Of a stretch of DNA of 64,000 nucleotides, positions 26,322 through 35,386 are shown piece after piece. The notes under the pieces are model-generated. The model saw only the letters and a list, made by a program, of their open reading frames with translations, made no database searches and was not told the origin of the DNA. Numbering within the stretch: the first letter of the stretch is position 1; every line of letters starts with the position of its first letter. This DNA comes from Gemmatimonadaceae bacterium (GTDB lineage: Bacteria; Gemmatimonadota; Gemmatimonadetes; Gemmatimonadales; Gemmatimonadaceae). The stretch is taken from contig JADKJT010000029.1 in NCBI GenBank assembly GCA_016720905.1, positions 310,001 through 374,000 of the forward strand, read 5' to 3'. Made by a program: the position numbers and the translations under genes.

Positions 26322-29108
26322 TCAGCCGCCGGCGGACAGACGCGAAACGACGTCCAATCCGGCTGACAGCGCCACATCAATGTGCGCCGCGTCGATTCCC
26401 GCCTGCGCCATGTGCGCCTTTCCGCCGCCACGTCCACCGACGGTTGCCGCGACGTCACGCACAATGACATCCGCGCGTAGTCCGCGTTCGCGTACGTCAT
26501 CCGTCGCCACCGCCAGCAGGGCCCCTTTGCCATCAGCCAACGCCGCGCCAAGCAGCGCAACGCCACTGCCCAAGGCTTCACGCACCGCGTCACCAAGCGC
26601 CTGAAGCGATTTCACATCATCCACTTCAACGCGGGCAACCACTGCCCGGGTGCCGTTGACGGCCACGGCGGTAGCGACCAACTGATGGGCCACGCCCCCG
26701 CCGGCCTCCGCTCCGCTGCGCATCGCATCGCCGAGCTTCTTCTCCAGCATCTTCCGTTCATCGATCAGGGCGTCCAGCTTGCGCTCGATTTGGTCTGCGC
26801 CACTGGTCGTCCCCGCCATGGGGACCTTCAATCGATTTGCGACCAACAACAGGGCGCGCTCTCGGTCGGTGAGGAACTGAAACGCGCGCGGACCGGTCAC
26901 GGCTTCAATACGGCGCACGCCAGCCGCCACACCGACTTCGGCGACAATGCGCAGCAGCCCGATCTCAGCCGTATTGCGCACGTGAGTGCCACCGCACAGT
27001 TCGGTCGACCACGAGGGGATGTCGACGACCCGAACCACGTCGCCGTACTTCTCGCCGAAGAGCGCCATCGCGCCGTTCGCCACGGCGTTCACGTACGATT
27101 CCTCCCGGGTGTTCACCGCGGCGGCGCTCCAGATGCCCGCATTGACCTCGGCCTCAACCGCCGCCAGCTGATCAGGCGTCAGCGGACCACTGTGCGTGAA
27201 GTCAAATCGCAGGCGATCGGGATCGACGAGCGATCCCGCTTGATGCACATGATCACCCAACGCATGACGCAGCGCCGCGTGCAGCAGGTGCGTGGCCGTG
27301 TGGTGGCGTTCCGTATCATGCCGCCGCGCGCGCGGAACCCGCGCCGTTGCGGGTCCAAACGTGATTTCGCCCGTCGCCGTGCCAATGGCGGCAATGCGTC
27401 CGTCGAACTTCTTCACGTCGATCACATCCACACTCCAGCCGGGGCCGGCGATTGTGCCGCGATCCGACACTTGCCCACCGGACTCCGCATAGAACGGCGA
27501 GTCACGCAGCATCACCGCCACGCGCCCATCGGCGAGTGTCTGAACCGCGGTAACCACCGTGTCAACGTCGATCTGCTCATAGCCGACGAATCGTCCCAGC
27601 GATGCCGCGTGCTGCGCGTCGTGCGTCCACTGCGTGGGATCCGCGAACTCGTCGGCACTCACCGTCAACTGTCGGGTTTTGCGCTCATCCTGCGACTGCT
27701 TGCGTTGTGCCGCGAGCGAGTGCTCAAACCCGGCAATGTCCACCAGGTAGCCGCGCTCGCGCGCCATCAGTTCCGTCAGGTCAATCGGGAATCCAAAGGT
27801 GTCGTACAAGCGGAACGCATCGTCGCCGGACAGCGTGCCGCGCAGCGCGGTCGATCCCTGCGTCGAGCCCGTGGGCGCGAGTTCATCGAAGCGATGCATG
27901 CCGGCGTCGATCGTCGCCAGGAAACGCTCCTCTTCCGCGCGGGTCGTTTCCACGATGTGTTTCCGGCGCTGCTGCAACTCGGGAAATATGTCGCGCATGG
28001 TGTCAATCAACACGTCGACCACATGCACCAACGTCGGCTCTCGCCGCCCCAGCAACCACGCATGCCGCACCGCGCGGCGCAGGATACGACGCAGCACATA
28101 CCCACGGCCGTCGTTGCTGGGGAAGACGCCGTCGGCAAGCAGAAACGCCACGGCGCGCGCATGATCGGCGAGCACCCGGAAGGACGCCGGGTCAATCTCG
28201 CGACCGTCCTTGCCAACCGCGGTGCCCAGCCCCACCCCCGGGCGATAGGGGTAGTTGATGCCAACCACCTCTTCGACCTTGGCAATCAGCGGACGAAACA
28301 GATCGGTGTGGAAGTTGTTGGTGACGCCCTGCAGGACGGCCGCGATGCGCTCCAGTCCTGCACCCGTGTCCACCGACGGCTTGGGCAGCGGCACCAGCGT
28401 GCCGTCCGTCTGCCGATCGAACTGCATGAACACCAGGTTCCAGATTTCGAGGAAACGACCGGCCTCCGCACCCTCAACGAACGCGTCGAGCGAGTAGTCC
28501 TCGAGGTCCGTGCGCGTCCACTCGCCGGACGCATCCTTCGGAAACGCCCAGTCCGGCGCCATCTTCGCAAGATCCACATAGATCTCGGTGCATGGTCCGC
28601 ACGGTCCGGTATCGGCCATCTGCCAGAAGTTGTCCTTCGTACCCAGTCCGTAAATGCGACTGTCCGGAACGCCGGCAATGTCCTTCCAGAGTTGTCGCGC
28701 CTCATCGTCTTCATGGAAGACCGTCACCCGAAGGTGCTCGCGCGGAATCTTCAACTCCTCGGTCACGAACTCCCAGGCGAAACGAATCGCGTCCGGCTTG
28801 AAATAGTCGCCGAACGAGAAGTTTCCGAGCATCTCGAAGAACGTGTGGTGCCGCGCGGTGTGGCCGACCTGCTCAAGGTCATTGTGCTTGCCGCCGGCGC
28901 GCACGCACTTCTGGGAGGTGGTTGCCCGCCGCTTTCCGTCGGGTGGCTCCTCCATACCCAGAAAGACCTTTTTGAACTGAACCATCCCTGCGTTCACAAA
29001 CAGCAGAGTGGGATCGTCCTGCGGCACGAGGGTTGAACTCGGGCGGACGGCGTGGCCATGCTTTTCGAAGAAGGCCAGGAATCGGGTGCGAATTTCGGAC
29101 GCGAGCAT
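26322..29108 (-). CDS. alaS: Alanine--tRNA ligase AlaS
   Basis: AlaS charges tRNA-Ala and edits mischarged tRNA. The 928-residue protein begins MLASEIRTRFLAFFEKHGH. It carries the class II catalytic domain (FVNAGMVQFKKVFLG, then GNFSFGDYFK), the tRNA-recognition region, editing-domain zinc motifs (HHTATHLLHAALR and CGGTHVRNT), a coiled coil and the C-terminal DHHA1-type domain ending near GGRGGGKAHMAQAG. The frame is open upstream to 29282, but ATG 29108 matches the universal AlaS start. The recA-recX-alaS order is common in bacteria. Confidence 0.98.
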   Translation of the reverse strand: MLASEIRTRFLAFFEKHGHAVRPSSTLVPQDDPTLLFVNAGMVQFKKVFLGMEEPPDGKRRATTSQKCVRAGGKHNDLEQVGHTARHHTFFEMLGNFSFGDYFKPDAIRFAWEFVTEELKIPREHLRVTVFHEDDEARQLWKDIAGVPDSRIYGLGTKDNFWQMADTGPCGPCTEIYVDLAKMAPDWAFPKDASGEWTRTDLEDYSLDAFVEGAEAGRFLEIWNLVFMQFDRQTDGTLVPLPKPSVDTGAGLERIAAVLQGVTNNFHTDLFRPLIAKVEEVVGINYPYRPGVGLGTAVGKDGREIDPASFRVLADHARAVAFLLADGVFPSNDGRGYVLRRILRRAVRHAWLLGRREPTLVHVVDVLIDTMRDIFPELQQRRKHIVETTRAEEERFLATIDAGMHRFDELAPTGSTQGSTALRGTLSGDDAFRLYDTFGFPIDLTELMARERGYLVDIAGFEHSLAAQRKQSQDERKTRQLTVSADEFADPTQWTHDAQHAASLGRFVGYEQIDVDTVVTAVQTLADGRVAVMLRDSPFYAESGGQVSDRGTIAGPGWSVDVIDVKKFDGRIAAIGTATGEITFGPATARVPRARRHDTERHHTATHLLHAALRHALGDHVHQAGSLVDPDRLRFDFTHSGPLTPDQLAAVEAEVNAGIWSAAAVNTREESYVNAVANGAMALFGEKYGDVVRVVDIPSWSTELCGGTHVRNTAEIGLLRIVAEVGVAAGVRRIEAVTGPRAFQFLTDRERALLLVANRLKVPMAGTTSGADQIERKLDALIDERKMLEKKLGDAMRSGAEAGGGVAHQLVATAVAVNGTRAVVARVEVDDVKSLQALGDAVREALGSGVALLGAALADGKGALLAVATDDVRERGLRADVIVRDVAATVGGRGGGKAHMAQAGIDAAHIDVALSAGLDVVSRLSAGG

Positions 29109-29158
29109 AGGCGCGGAAATATAGGCAGGCCAGCACGCTACGTCGCGGTCGAGCGGCG

Positions 29159-29893
29159 TCAGCCGCGTTCCATCTCCGACAGGATCGTGCGGATGACCGT
29201 GCCCGAAAAGCCGCGACGCTGGAGAAACCCCGTCAGTCGCCGCCGGGCCACCGCCCCCTCCAGCAGTTTGAGCGAGCGCCATCGCCTCGTCGCCTGCGCG
29301 CGGCAGGCCGCCACCTCGTCGAATCCATCCTGTTCTATCGCGTCGGCAATGGCCCTATCGGTCCCCCGGGCATCCACCCCCTTTCGACGGAGCGTCTGTC
29401 GGATGCGGGCCGGGGCTTCGCCACGCCGCAGCCTCGCCTCAGCCTCGGCGCGTGCGACATCGCGGTCGGAGAGCACCCCGCTCGCTTCAAGGCGATCGAG
29501 CGCAGCGGTTACCAGACGACTATCGGGCTCAACCCGGCGCAGGCGTAGTTCAAGCTCCCGCCGAGTCCGCCGACCACGGGCCAGTGAATTGAGTGCCCGG
29601 TCAATCAGAGCGGTAATGGCCGAGGCCTGGAGAAGTCGTTCCAGACGAGGGGCGTCCAGCACAGCGCCGACTCTGGTCGCCCCGCAGTCTGCCAGTGCAT
29701 CGACGCCCACGACGCATTTCTGCCCGGTCGAGAGCATGACCAGATAGCGGCCGGCGCGACGTGGCGACTCGCGCAGTTCTCGAACAGTGACGGGTTCGAC
29801 CGCCGCCGAGCCATTGCCAGAAATCGGGTCTGACCCGGACGGAAAAAGAGCCGAGGGGCTACTCACAATGAGCCGTGGTGATCCGGGCACCAC
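29159..29893 (-). CDS. recX: Regulatory protein RecX
   Basis: RecX inhibits RecA filament growth. The product has 244 residues, with three-helix repeats readable as ALNSLARGRRTRRELELRL, LEASGVLSDRDVARAEAE and RRGEAPARIRQTLRRKGV. The first ~60 residues are long and serine/proline-rich, and the family domain begins near VRELRESPRRAGRY. GTG 29893 is the furthest start; a later start cannot be excluded. It follows recA by 61 bases on the same strand, the standard partner arrangement. Confidence 0.9.
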   Translation of the reverse strand: MVPGSPRLIVSSPSALFPSGSDPISGNGSAAVEPVTVRELRESPRRAGRYLVMLSTGQKCVVGVDALADCGATRVGAVLDAPRLERLLQASAITALIDRALNSLARGRRTRRELELRLRRVEPDSRLVTAALDRLEASGVLSDRDVARAEAEARLRRGEAPARIRQTLRRKGVDARGTDRAIADAIEQDGFDEVAACRAQATRRWRSLKLLEGAVARRRLTGFLQRRGFSGTVIRTILSEMERG

Positions 29894-29954
29894 TTCCCAC
29901 CGCGAGCGACCCCTCGGCCCTCACAAGTGCGCATAATGATCGTCGCGCGACTCG

Positions 29955-30998
29955 TTATTCCTCCGGCTCCTCAGCGGGTGCAACGGTCTCCGCCACCTTG
30001 ATGCCGAGGACCGCCTTCACCTTTTCCTCGATTTCAGCCATGAGCGCCGGATTGTCCTTCAGGAACATTTTGGCGTTCTCACGGCCCTGGCCGATACGCT
30101 GGGTTCCGTAGCTGTACCACGCGCCCGCCTTGTCGATGATTCCGCTCTCGGAACCGATGTCGACGAGCAGCGAGGCATGGCTGATGCCTTCCGCGTACAT
30201 GATGTCGAACTCGGCCTGCTTGAACGGCGGCGCGACCTTGTTCTTGACCACCTTCACGCGAACGTGCGAACCGATGACCTCTTCTTTTTCCTTGACCGGT
30301 CCGATGCGGCGAATGTCCAGGCGCACCGACGCATAGAATTTGAGCGCCTTGCCGCCGGTCGTGGTCTCGGGATTCCCGAACATGACACCGATCTTTTCGC
30401 GCAACTGATTGATGAAGATGACCGAGACCTTCGAGCGAGCAATCGCGCCCGTGAGCTTGCGCAACGCCTGACTCATCAGGCGCGCCTGCAGGCCCACGTG
30501 CGAATCGCCCATATCGCCTTCGATTTCCGCTTTCGGCACCAGCGCCGCCACCGAGTCGATGACGATGAGATCCACCGCGCCCGATCGGACGAGAATCTCG
30601 CAGATCTCCAGCGCCTGCTCGCCGGTGTCAGGCTGCGAGATCAACAGGTTTTCGACGTCGACGCCCAGCTTCTTGCAGTACTCGGTGTCCAGCGCGTGCT
30701 CCGCGTCGATGTATGCCGCGACCCCGCCCTGCTTCTGGGCATTCGCAACCACATGCAAGCACAGCGTTGTCTTGCCGCTGGACTCGGGTCCGTAGATCTC
30801 CGTGACGCGACCGCGCGGAATGCCGCCGACACCGATCGCCGCATCGAGATTGATTGCACCAGTCGGAATCGATTCGACGCGAACTTTCGAATCGGTGCCG
30901 AGTCGCATGATCGAACCCTTGCCGCAGCTCTTTTCGATCTGCGCGACTGCGAGCGCCAGGGCCTTGCGCTTGTCGTCTGTCATCACTGAGCCTGCCAT
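29955..30998 (-). CDS. recA: Recombinase RecA
   Basis: RecA catalyses strand exchange and SOS activation. The product has about 347 residues: KRKALALAVAQIEKSCGKGS, Walker A GPESSGKTTLC, VIDSVAALVPKAEIEGDMGD, the QA/L2 region INQLREKIGVMFGNPETTTGG and an acidic C-terminus (APAEEPEE). Two starts fit, ATG 30998 and ATG 30983; the first has GGCGG upstream and is chosen. A promoter with 17-base spacing lies about 90 bases upstream. No Escherichia-type or Bacillus-type LexA box was recognised, which does not exclude a lineage-specific one. Confidence 0.97.
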   Translation of the reverse strand: MAGSVMTDDKRKALALAVAQIEKSCGKGSIMRLGTDSKVRVESIPTGAINLDAAIGVGGIPRGRVTEIYGPESSGKTTLCLHVVANAQKQGGVAAYIDAEHALDTEYCKKLGVDVENLLISQPDTGEQALEICEILVRSGAVDLIVIDSVAALVPKAEIEGDMGDSHVGLQARLMSQALRKLTGAIARSKVSVIFINQLREKIGVMFGNPETTTGGKALKFYASVRLDIRRIGPVKEKEEVIGSHVRVKVVKNKVAPPFKQAEFDIMYAEGISHASLLVDIGSESGIIDKAGAWYSYGTQRIGQGRENAKMFLKDNPALMAEIEEKVKAVLGIKVAETVAPAEEPEE

Positions 30999-31084
30999 GG
31001 GAAACCGCCGTCGTGAGAGGTGAAGCTGCCATGCCCTGGCTCGCGAGAATCTACCGGAAGCGCTCGCAGGACCAAGACCCGAAT

Positions 31085-31113
31085 AAAGTACGAAGATGCA
31101 TCGATGTGGACAA
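31085..31113 (-). promoter_or_regulatory. Probable sigma-70-type promoter of recA
   Basis: Minus strand TTGTCC (31113-31108) and TACTTT (31090-31085) are 17 bases apart, upstream of recA and just past the yraN stop. Each differs from consensus at two positions. Predicted transcription starts near 31078, giving a leader of about 80 bases. Motif-based only. Confidence 0.5.
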
Positions 31114-31122
31114 CTGTGAATT

Positions 31123-31497
31123 TCATGGCGTTCCAATTAGTGGAAATGCGTTTGGGATGTGGCGAACCCGGACCTGACTGCCCGAAATCAGGACACCCAC
31201 GACGTCAAAACGGTAGGTAAGGTCTGGGGCGCCGAATCGGTCGACCCACACCCTGGCTGACCGCCCAAGCTCCCGCTGCTTTCGGTGATGCACCGCCTCC
31301 ACCGGGGAGCCGAATGCGGCTCCCTGGCGTGCCTTGACCTCGACGAAAGCCACTTCGTCGCCCCGACGCATGATGAGATCGACGTCGCGGTGACCACTTC
31401 GGAAGCGATGGACGAGCACCACCCACCCATCTCGACGCATCCAGCGCGCGGCCACGCGCTCACCCTGAAGACCCAGTGCCTGTCGTTGTTTGGTCAT
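31123..31497 (-). CDS. yraN: YraN family (UPF0102) nuclease-like protein
   Basis: Product of 124 residues with the UPF0102 endonuclease-like fold: QALGLQGERVAARWMRRDGW, then HRDVDLIMRRGDEVAFVEVKAR. This has the D-ExK active-site pattern of restriction-like nucleases. A real enzymatic role has not been shown for most family members. The frame is open upstream to 31851, but ATG 31497 is the family start. It is divergent from the penicillin acylase-type gene and lies upstream of recA. Confidence 0.9.
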   Translation of the reverse strand: MTKQRQALGLQGERVAARWMRRDGWVVLVHRFRSGHRDVDLIMRRGDEVAFVEVKARQGAAFGSPVEAVHHRKQRELGRSARVWVDRFGAPDLTYRFDVVGVLISGSQVRVRHIPNAFPLIGTP

Positions 31498-31617
31498 GCG
31501 CCACGATACCGACGTTCCGCCGATCTGCTTCACCGAATTGCGGCACCGCTGGTCATCGCAATGCGCGACGCCCATCTTCCGCGCATTCCGCGGCGATTTC
31601 CTTTCCCTCGTCAGCTC

Positions 31618-34107
31618 ATGCCACGACCATCGCTTCCCGGTACGATTGCGGCAGGCCTTCTCCTCGCCGCGACGAGCTACGTGTCGTTTCGTCCGGTCGG
31701 GCCAGCACCCGCACTCGGGCCGTTTCTTGATCCCGCCAACGGCGTATGGAGCGCGACCTCTTCCGCCGACCTCCCCGCCGACGCCTCGGCAACCGTTCCC
31801 GGACTTGGTGCCGAAACGCGCGTCGTCTATGATGACCGCGCAGTGCCACACATCTTTGCGAATTCCGTGCGCGACGCCTATCGCGCGCTGGGCTTCGTGG
31901 TGGCGCGTGACCGCCTGTTTCAGCTGGAGCTTTCGGCGCGAGCGGGCGGCGGCACACTCACCGAACTGGTCGGCGCCCGGGCGCTCGAGACTGACCGAGA
32001 CACGCGCGCCAGCGGGATGCCCGCCTCAGCCGAAGAACGTCTGGCACGATTCGACACCACGGGTTCCGCGTGGAAGTTGGCCACGGCGTACGTCGACGGC
32101 GTGAACGCGTACCTCGCCACGCTCGCGCAGCGCGATTATCCCATCGAATACAAGCTCCTCGGCCGATCGCCGAAGCGCATGGACGTGGTGGACATCCTGC
32201 ACCTGCTCAATCGAATGGGCGCCACCCTGGCCACGTCCAGCGACGAGCTCACCCATCTGGAAGCCAGCGCACGCGTGGGGCGCGCAGCTGCCGACGCACT
32301 TTTCCCGGCGCATTCGCCGATCGTTGAACCGATCCAACCCAACGGAGCCCATGCGCCCCGCTTCGATGCCACGGTCATCCCGGCGCCCAGCGCTCCGGAT
32401 CCGAATGCGGTGTCCGTGCTTCGCGCGTCCCCTGCTCGCGCATTCGCGCGGCTCATGGCGTACGCACCGTTGCGCGTCGAGGATGCAATCGGCAGCAACA
32501 ATTGGGCGGTCGGGCCGGCCCGCAGTGCCTCACACCACGCGCTGCTGGCCGGCGACCCGCATCTGGAATTGACGCTGCCGAGCATCTGGTACGAGTCCCA
32601 CCTTGTGGTGCGCGACACGCTGGACGTGTATGGCGTCACCATTCCCGGCGCGCCGGGCATCATCATCGGCTTCACGCCGGCGGTCGCGTGGACGTTCACG
32701 AATACGGGCGCCGACGTCATGGACTATTACGCCGAAACCGTCGACGTCGCCGAGTCACCCACACGATATCAGATTGACGGCGACTGGCGCTCGCTCACAT
32801 TGCGCGTTGAGACGTATCGCGATCCGAGTGGTCGCGTCATCGGCACTGACACGCTCCGCTTCACACATCGCGGGCCCATGCGCCGAGTGGGGGGGAAGTG
32901 GATCTCCGTGCGCTGGACGGTGCTGGAATCCATGCGCGTGCTGGAAGGCTTTGATGCCGCCTCCCGCGCGTCTACGTCCGACGCGATGCTCGATGCCATG
33001 GCGTCGCTGTATGAGGCACCGGCGCAGAACATGTTGAGCGCCGACACGGCGGGAACGATTGGAATTCGCTCGACGGGTCGCTATCCGCTGCGGCCCACTG
33101 ACGGACGCGGCGATGTGCTGCGTGACGGTCGGCTCAGCGCGAACGACTGGACGGGCTACTGGCCGGTGAAGGACTATCCGCAGTCGATTCGGCCCGCACA
33201 GGGCTATCTCGCGTCGGCCAACCAGGAGCCCATCGACCCGCGGGTGCAACCGCGCTACTTCGGCGCGAATTGGGAACGTCCGTGGCGCGCCATGCAAATC
33301 AACAAGCGGCTGCGGTCGGATTCGGCGGTGACACCAGACGCCATGCGACAGTTGCAGAGCGATCCGGGCAGCGCACGCGCCGATCTGTTCGTGCCCGCAT
33401 TCCTGAACGCCGCGCGTGCATCCTCCGGCGACGCCGGCACGTCGCGTGCGGCGACCCTGCTGGCCGAATGGGACCGTCGCTATACCCGTGACAATCGGCG
33501 GGCCGTGCTGTTTGAGGAAATGATGCGACAGTTGTCGCTGCGACTGTGGGATGAGCTCCGAACGGACAGCACGGACAATCCCAGTCCCACCGACATGATG
33601 ACGGCCACGTTGCTGCGCGACTCGACCTCCGCCTGGTGGGACGACAAGGCCACATCAGTGGTGGAGCGGCGCGACGTACTGCTGCGAGCGGTGATGTCCA
33701 CGGCACTCGATTCGGTCATCGCCCGGCGAGGCCAACCAACTGATGATCGGTGGCGATGGGATCAGGTCCGATTTGCGAACATCTATCACCTGCTCCGACT
33801 GCCGGCATTTTCGCGACGCGACATCCCCGTGCAAGGCGGATCGGCCACCATCTGGCCTTCAACCGGCGATGGTCGCCACGGGCCAAGTTGGCGCATGGTG
33901 GTAGAGTTGTCCTCACCCCGACGCGCGTGGGCCACATATCCCGGTGGGCAATCCGGCAATCCACTCAGCTCGCGTTACGATGATCGGTTGAAGTCGTGGC
34001 GTGACGGTACCCTCGACACCCTGCGGCTTCCAACCGCCTTGGACCAATTGCCCGCCGCGCAGCAGCGCGCCCGCCTCGTGCTCTCTCCGAGTGGAGGCAC
34101 CCACTGA
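31618..34107 (+). CDS. Penicillin acylase family (Ntn hydrolase) protein
   Basis: An N-terminal nucleophile amidohydrolase precursor of 829 residues, probably exported. The N-terminus (RPSLPGTIAAGLLLAATSYV) looks like a signal or anchor. The alpha part includes GFVVARDRLFQLELSARAGGG. The beta-chain nucleophile Ser293 stands in IGSNNWAVGP, the processing site. GDPHLELTLPSIWYESHLVV and FTNTGADVMDYY follow. Members cleave penicillins or N-acyl-homoserine lactones; the substrate cannot be read from sequence. ATG 31618 is used; ATG 31561 would add 19 residues. The next gene starts within its stop codon (TGATG). Confidence 0.9.
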   Translation: MPRPSLPGTIAAGLLLAATSYVSFRPVGPAPALGPFLDPANGVWSATSSADLPADASATVPGLGAETRVVYDDRAVPHIFANSVRDAYRALGFVVARDRLFQLELSARAGGGTLTELVGARALETDRDTRASGMPASAEERLARFDTTGSAWKLATAYVDGVNAYLATLAQRDYPIEYKLLGRSPKRMDVVDILHLLNRMGATLATSSDELTHLEASARVGRAAADALFPAHSPIVEPIQPNGAHAPRFDATVIPAPSAPDPNAVSVLRASPARAFARLMAYAPLRVEDAIGSNNWAVGPARSASHHALLAGDPHLELTLPSIWYESHLVVRDTLDVYGVTIPGAPGIIIGFTPAVAWTFTNTGADVMDYYAETVDVAESPTRYQIDGDWRSLTLRVETYRDPSGRVIGTDTLRFTHRGPMRRVGGKWISVRWTVLESMRVLEGFDAASRASTSDAMLDAMASLYEAPAQNMLSADTAGTIGIRSTGRYPLRPTDGRGDVLRDGRLSANDWTGYWPVKDYPQSIRPAQGYLASANQEPIDPRVQPRYFGANWERPWRAMQINKRLRSDSAVTPDAMRQLQSDPGSARADLFVPAFLNAARASSGDAGTSRAATLLAEWDRRYTRDNRRAVLFEEMMRQLSLRLWDELRTDSTDNPSPTDMMTATLLRDSTSAWWDDKATSVVERRDVLLRAVMSTALDSVIARRGQPTDDRWRWDQVRFANIYHLLRLPAFSRRDIPVQGGSATIWPSTGDGRHGPSWRMVVELSSPRRAWATYPGGQSGNPLSSRYDDRLKSWRDGTLDTLRLPTALDQLPAAQQRARLVLSPSGGTH

Positions 34108-34463
34108 TGCGGTATCTCGGTCTGCTGGTACTCTCGCCGTTGATGATCGCCGGCACTTGGTTTGCCGGGTGGATCGCCGTGCCCGTGCTGGCCGCGGCCT
34201 ATGCACTCACCCTTCGCGACGCCCGTGTGACACGGGAGGCGGGGGCGGCGGCGATGCTCGCCTGGCTGGTGCTGCTGTTTCGACTGAAGCTCCAGCAGCC
34301 ATCGTTCGCGACACTGCTCGATCAACTGGGCCAGATCTTTCCGGTGCCGGGAGTGGCCGTGGCAGCGCTGGCGCTAGTGCTGGCCGTGGTGCTGGCCGCC
34401 AGTGCCGCTCGGCTGGTTATCGGCATTGTTGGCGTGCGCGACCCGGTGGTGCCGGCCGCGTAG
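34107..34463 (+). CDS. Small membrane protein, function unknown
   Basis: Product of 118 residues with three likely membrane segments: YLGLLVLSPLMIAGTWFAGW, AAAMLAWLVLLFRL and VAVAALALVLAVVLAASAAR. No catalytic motif is seen. The start codon overlaps the stop of the penicillin acylase-type gene by one base (TGATG), so translation is coupled and a joint role is possible. I do not recognise a family. Confidence 0.7.
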   Translation: MRYLGLLVLSPLMIAGTWFAGWIAVPVLAAAYALTLRDARVTREAGAAAMLAWLVLLFRLKLQQPSFATLLDQLGQIFPVPGVAVAALALVLAVVLAASAARLVIGIVGVRDPVVPAA

Positions 34464-34470
34464 GCGATCT

Positions 34471-34503
34471 GCGTGACGCGAGCATGCTGGCGGCGCGTCA
34501 CGC
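34471..34503. terminator. Hairpin between convergent genes
   Basis: GCGTGACGCG (34471-34480) and CGCGTCACGC (34494-34503) are exact reverse complements around a 13-base loop. The hairpin lies between the plus-strand membrane protein gene and the glycerophosphodiesterase gene ending at 34498, overlapping that stop. No T tract follows. Confidence 0.55.
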
Positions 34504-35276
34504 TCCGTTCGCTGAACGCACCGCCAGCATCGCCGACGGATCATCGCTGATGATGCCGTTCACGCCCTTCTTCCACAGGCGCAGTGCGTATGCCGGATCA
34601 TTGATCGTCCACACGTGCGTAACGGTGCGCGACGCGCGCAACGAACGCACCAGTGCGCCGATGGGCACCGGGATCCCCTTGTGTGACGGGGGAATGCACA
34701 GCGCGTCGAACGACGGCGTATGCGACCGTCCCAGCAGTGCGCCCGGGATGGCGCGCGCCACCTCAGCATGCTGGCCCCAATGGCGAAACCCTCGCCGCGC
34801 AACGGAGCCACCGATTCCGCCGAGAAGCCGGCGACGATCACGCGGTGCGCCAGCCCATGTCGCCGGATGGCGGCACGCAGGGGCTCTGCGGCCATCGGCG
34901 TCTTCAATTCGACAATGAGCGCCAGCTCCCGGGGGAGTGACTCGACCACGTCATCGAATGACGGAATCGTGGCGCCCCGACCACGCAAGGGGTATGACCG
35001 CCCACCATCGCGAGTGAAACGATAGCCCGCATCGATGCGACGGAGGTCGGACAGGGTGCGCTGCGCCACCGGTCCGGTCTCATCGGTGGTGCGCTCAAGC
35101 GTCGGGTCGTGAATGACCACCAAATGCCCATCGCTGGACACGTGCAGATCGAACTCCAGCGCATCGACGCCCAGCGCGACGGCTTCGCCGAGCGACGGCA
35201 GCGTATCCTCAGGCGCATGCGCCCGATTTCCACGATGGCCGATGACTGGCCGTGCGAGCGGGTCAAGGAGGATCAT
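34498..35276 (-). CDS. Glycerophosphodiester phosphodiesterase, split by a one-base frameshift
   Basis: GDPD enzymes hydrolyse glycerophosphodiesters to glycerol 3-phosphate. From ATG 35276 the frame gives RPVIGHRGNRAHAPEDT (catalytic HR and E), ALEFDLHVSSDGHLVVIHD and LIVELKTPM. Past GFAIGASML it goes out of register. The next frame reads VARAIPGALLGRSHTPSFD and ends VTHVWTINDPAYALRLW, then GVNGIISDDP. One extra G on the coding strand near 34764 (CTC read where CTCC is expected) restores a 259-residue protein of normal length. The stop overlaps a hairpin shared with the opposite strand. Error in the sequence is likelier than gene loss. Confidence 0.85.
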
Positions 35277-35294
35277 GAGGAAACATAATACGAC

Positions 35295-35324
35295 GGGGTG
35301 GCACGTCCTCTGACGTACCACCCC
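35295..35324 (-). terminator. Hairpin downstream of the TonB receptor gene
   Basis: GGGGTGGCACGTC (35295-35307) pairs with GACGTACCACCCC (35312-35324) with one mismatch, around a 4-base loop. On the minus strand it follows the TonB receptor stop at 35387 and is followed by a T-rich GTATTATGTTT. It precedes the glycerophosphodiesterase start at 35276, so it may end the receptor transcript. Confidence 0.6.
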
Positions 35325-35386
35325 ATCGCCTGCATCACACCACGCCGAACCTCACATCACCCGCCGTCCCGCGCGCGGGGAACGGA

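Noticed and set aside
26685..29036. 783-residue plus-strand open frame opposite alaS
   Set aside because: Long antisense frames are expected opposite GC-rich genes; alaS is fully conserved and the antisense product shows no motif.
30999..31122. LexA/SOS box upstream of recA
   Set aside because: Neither CTGT-N8-ACAG nor GAAC-N4-GTTC forms were present; a lineage-specific site cannot be judged from one sequence.
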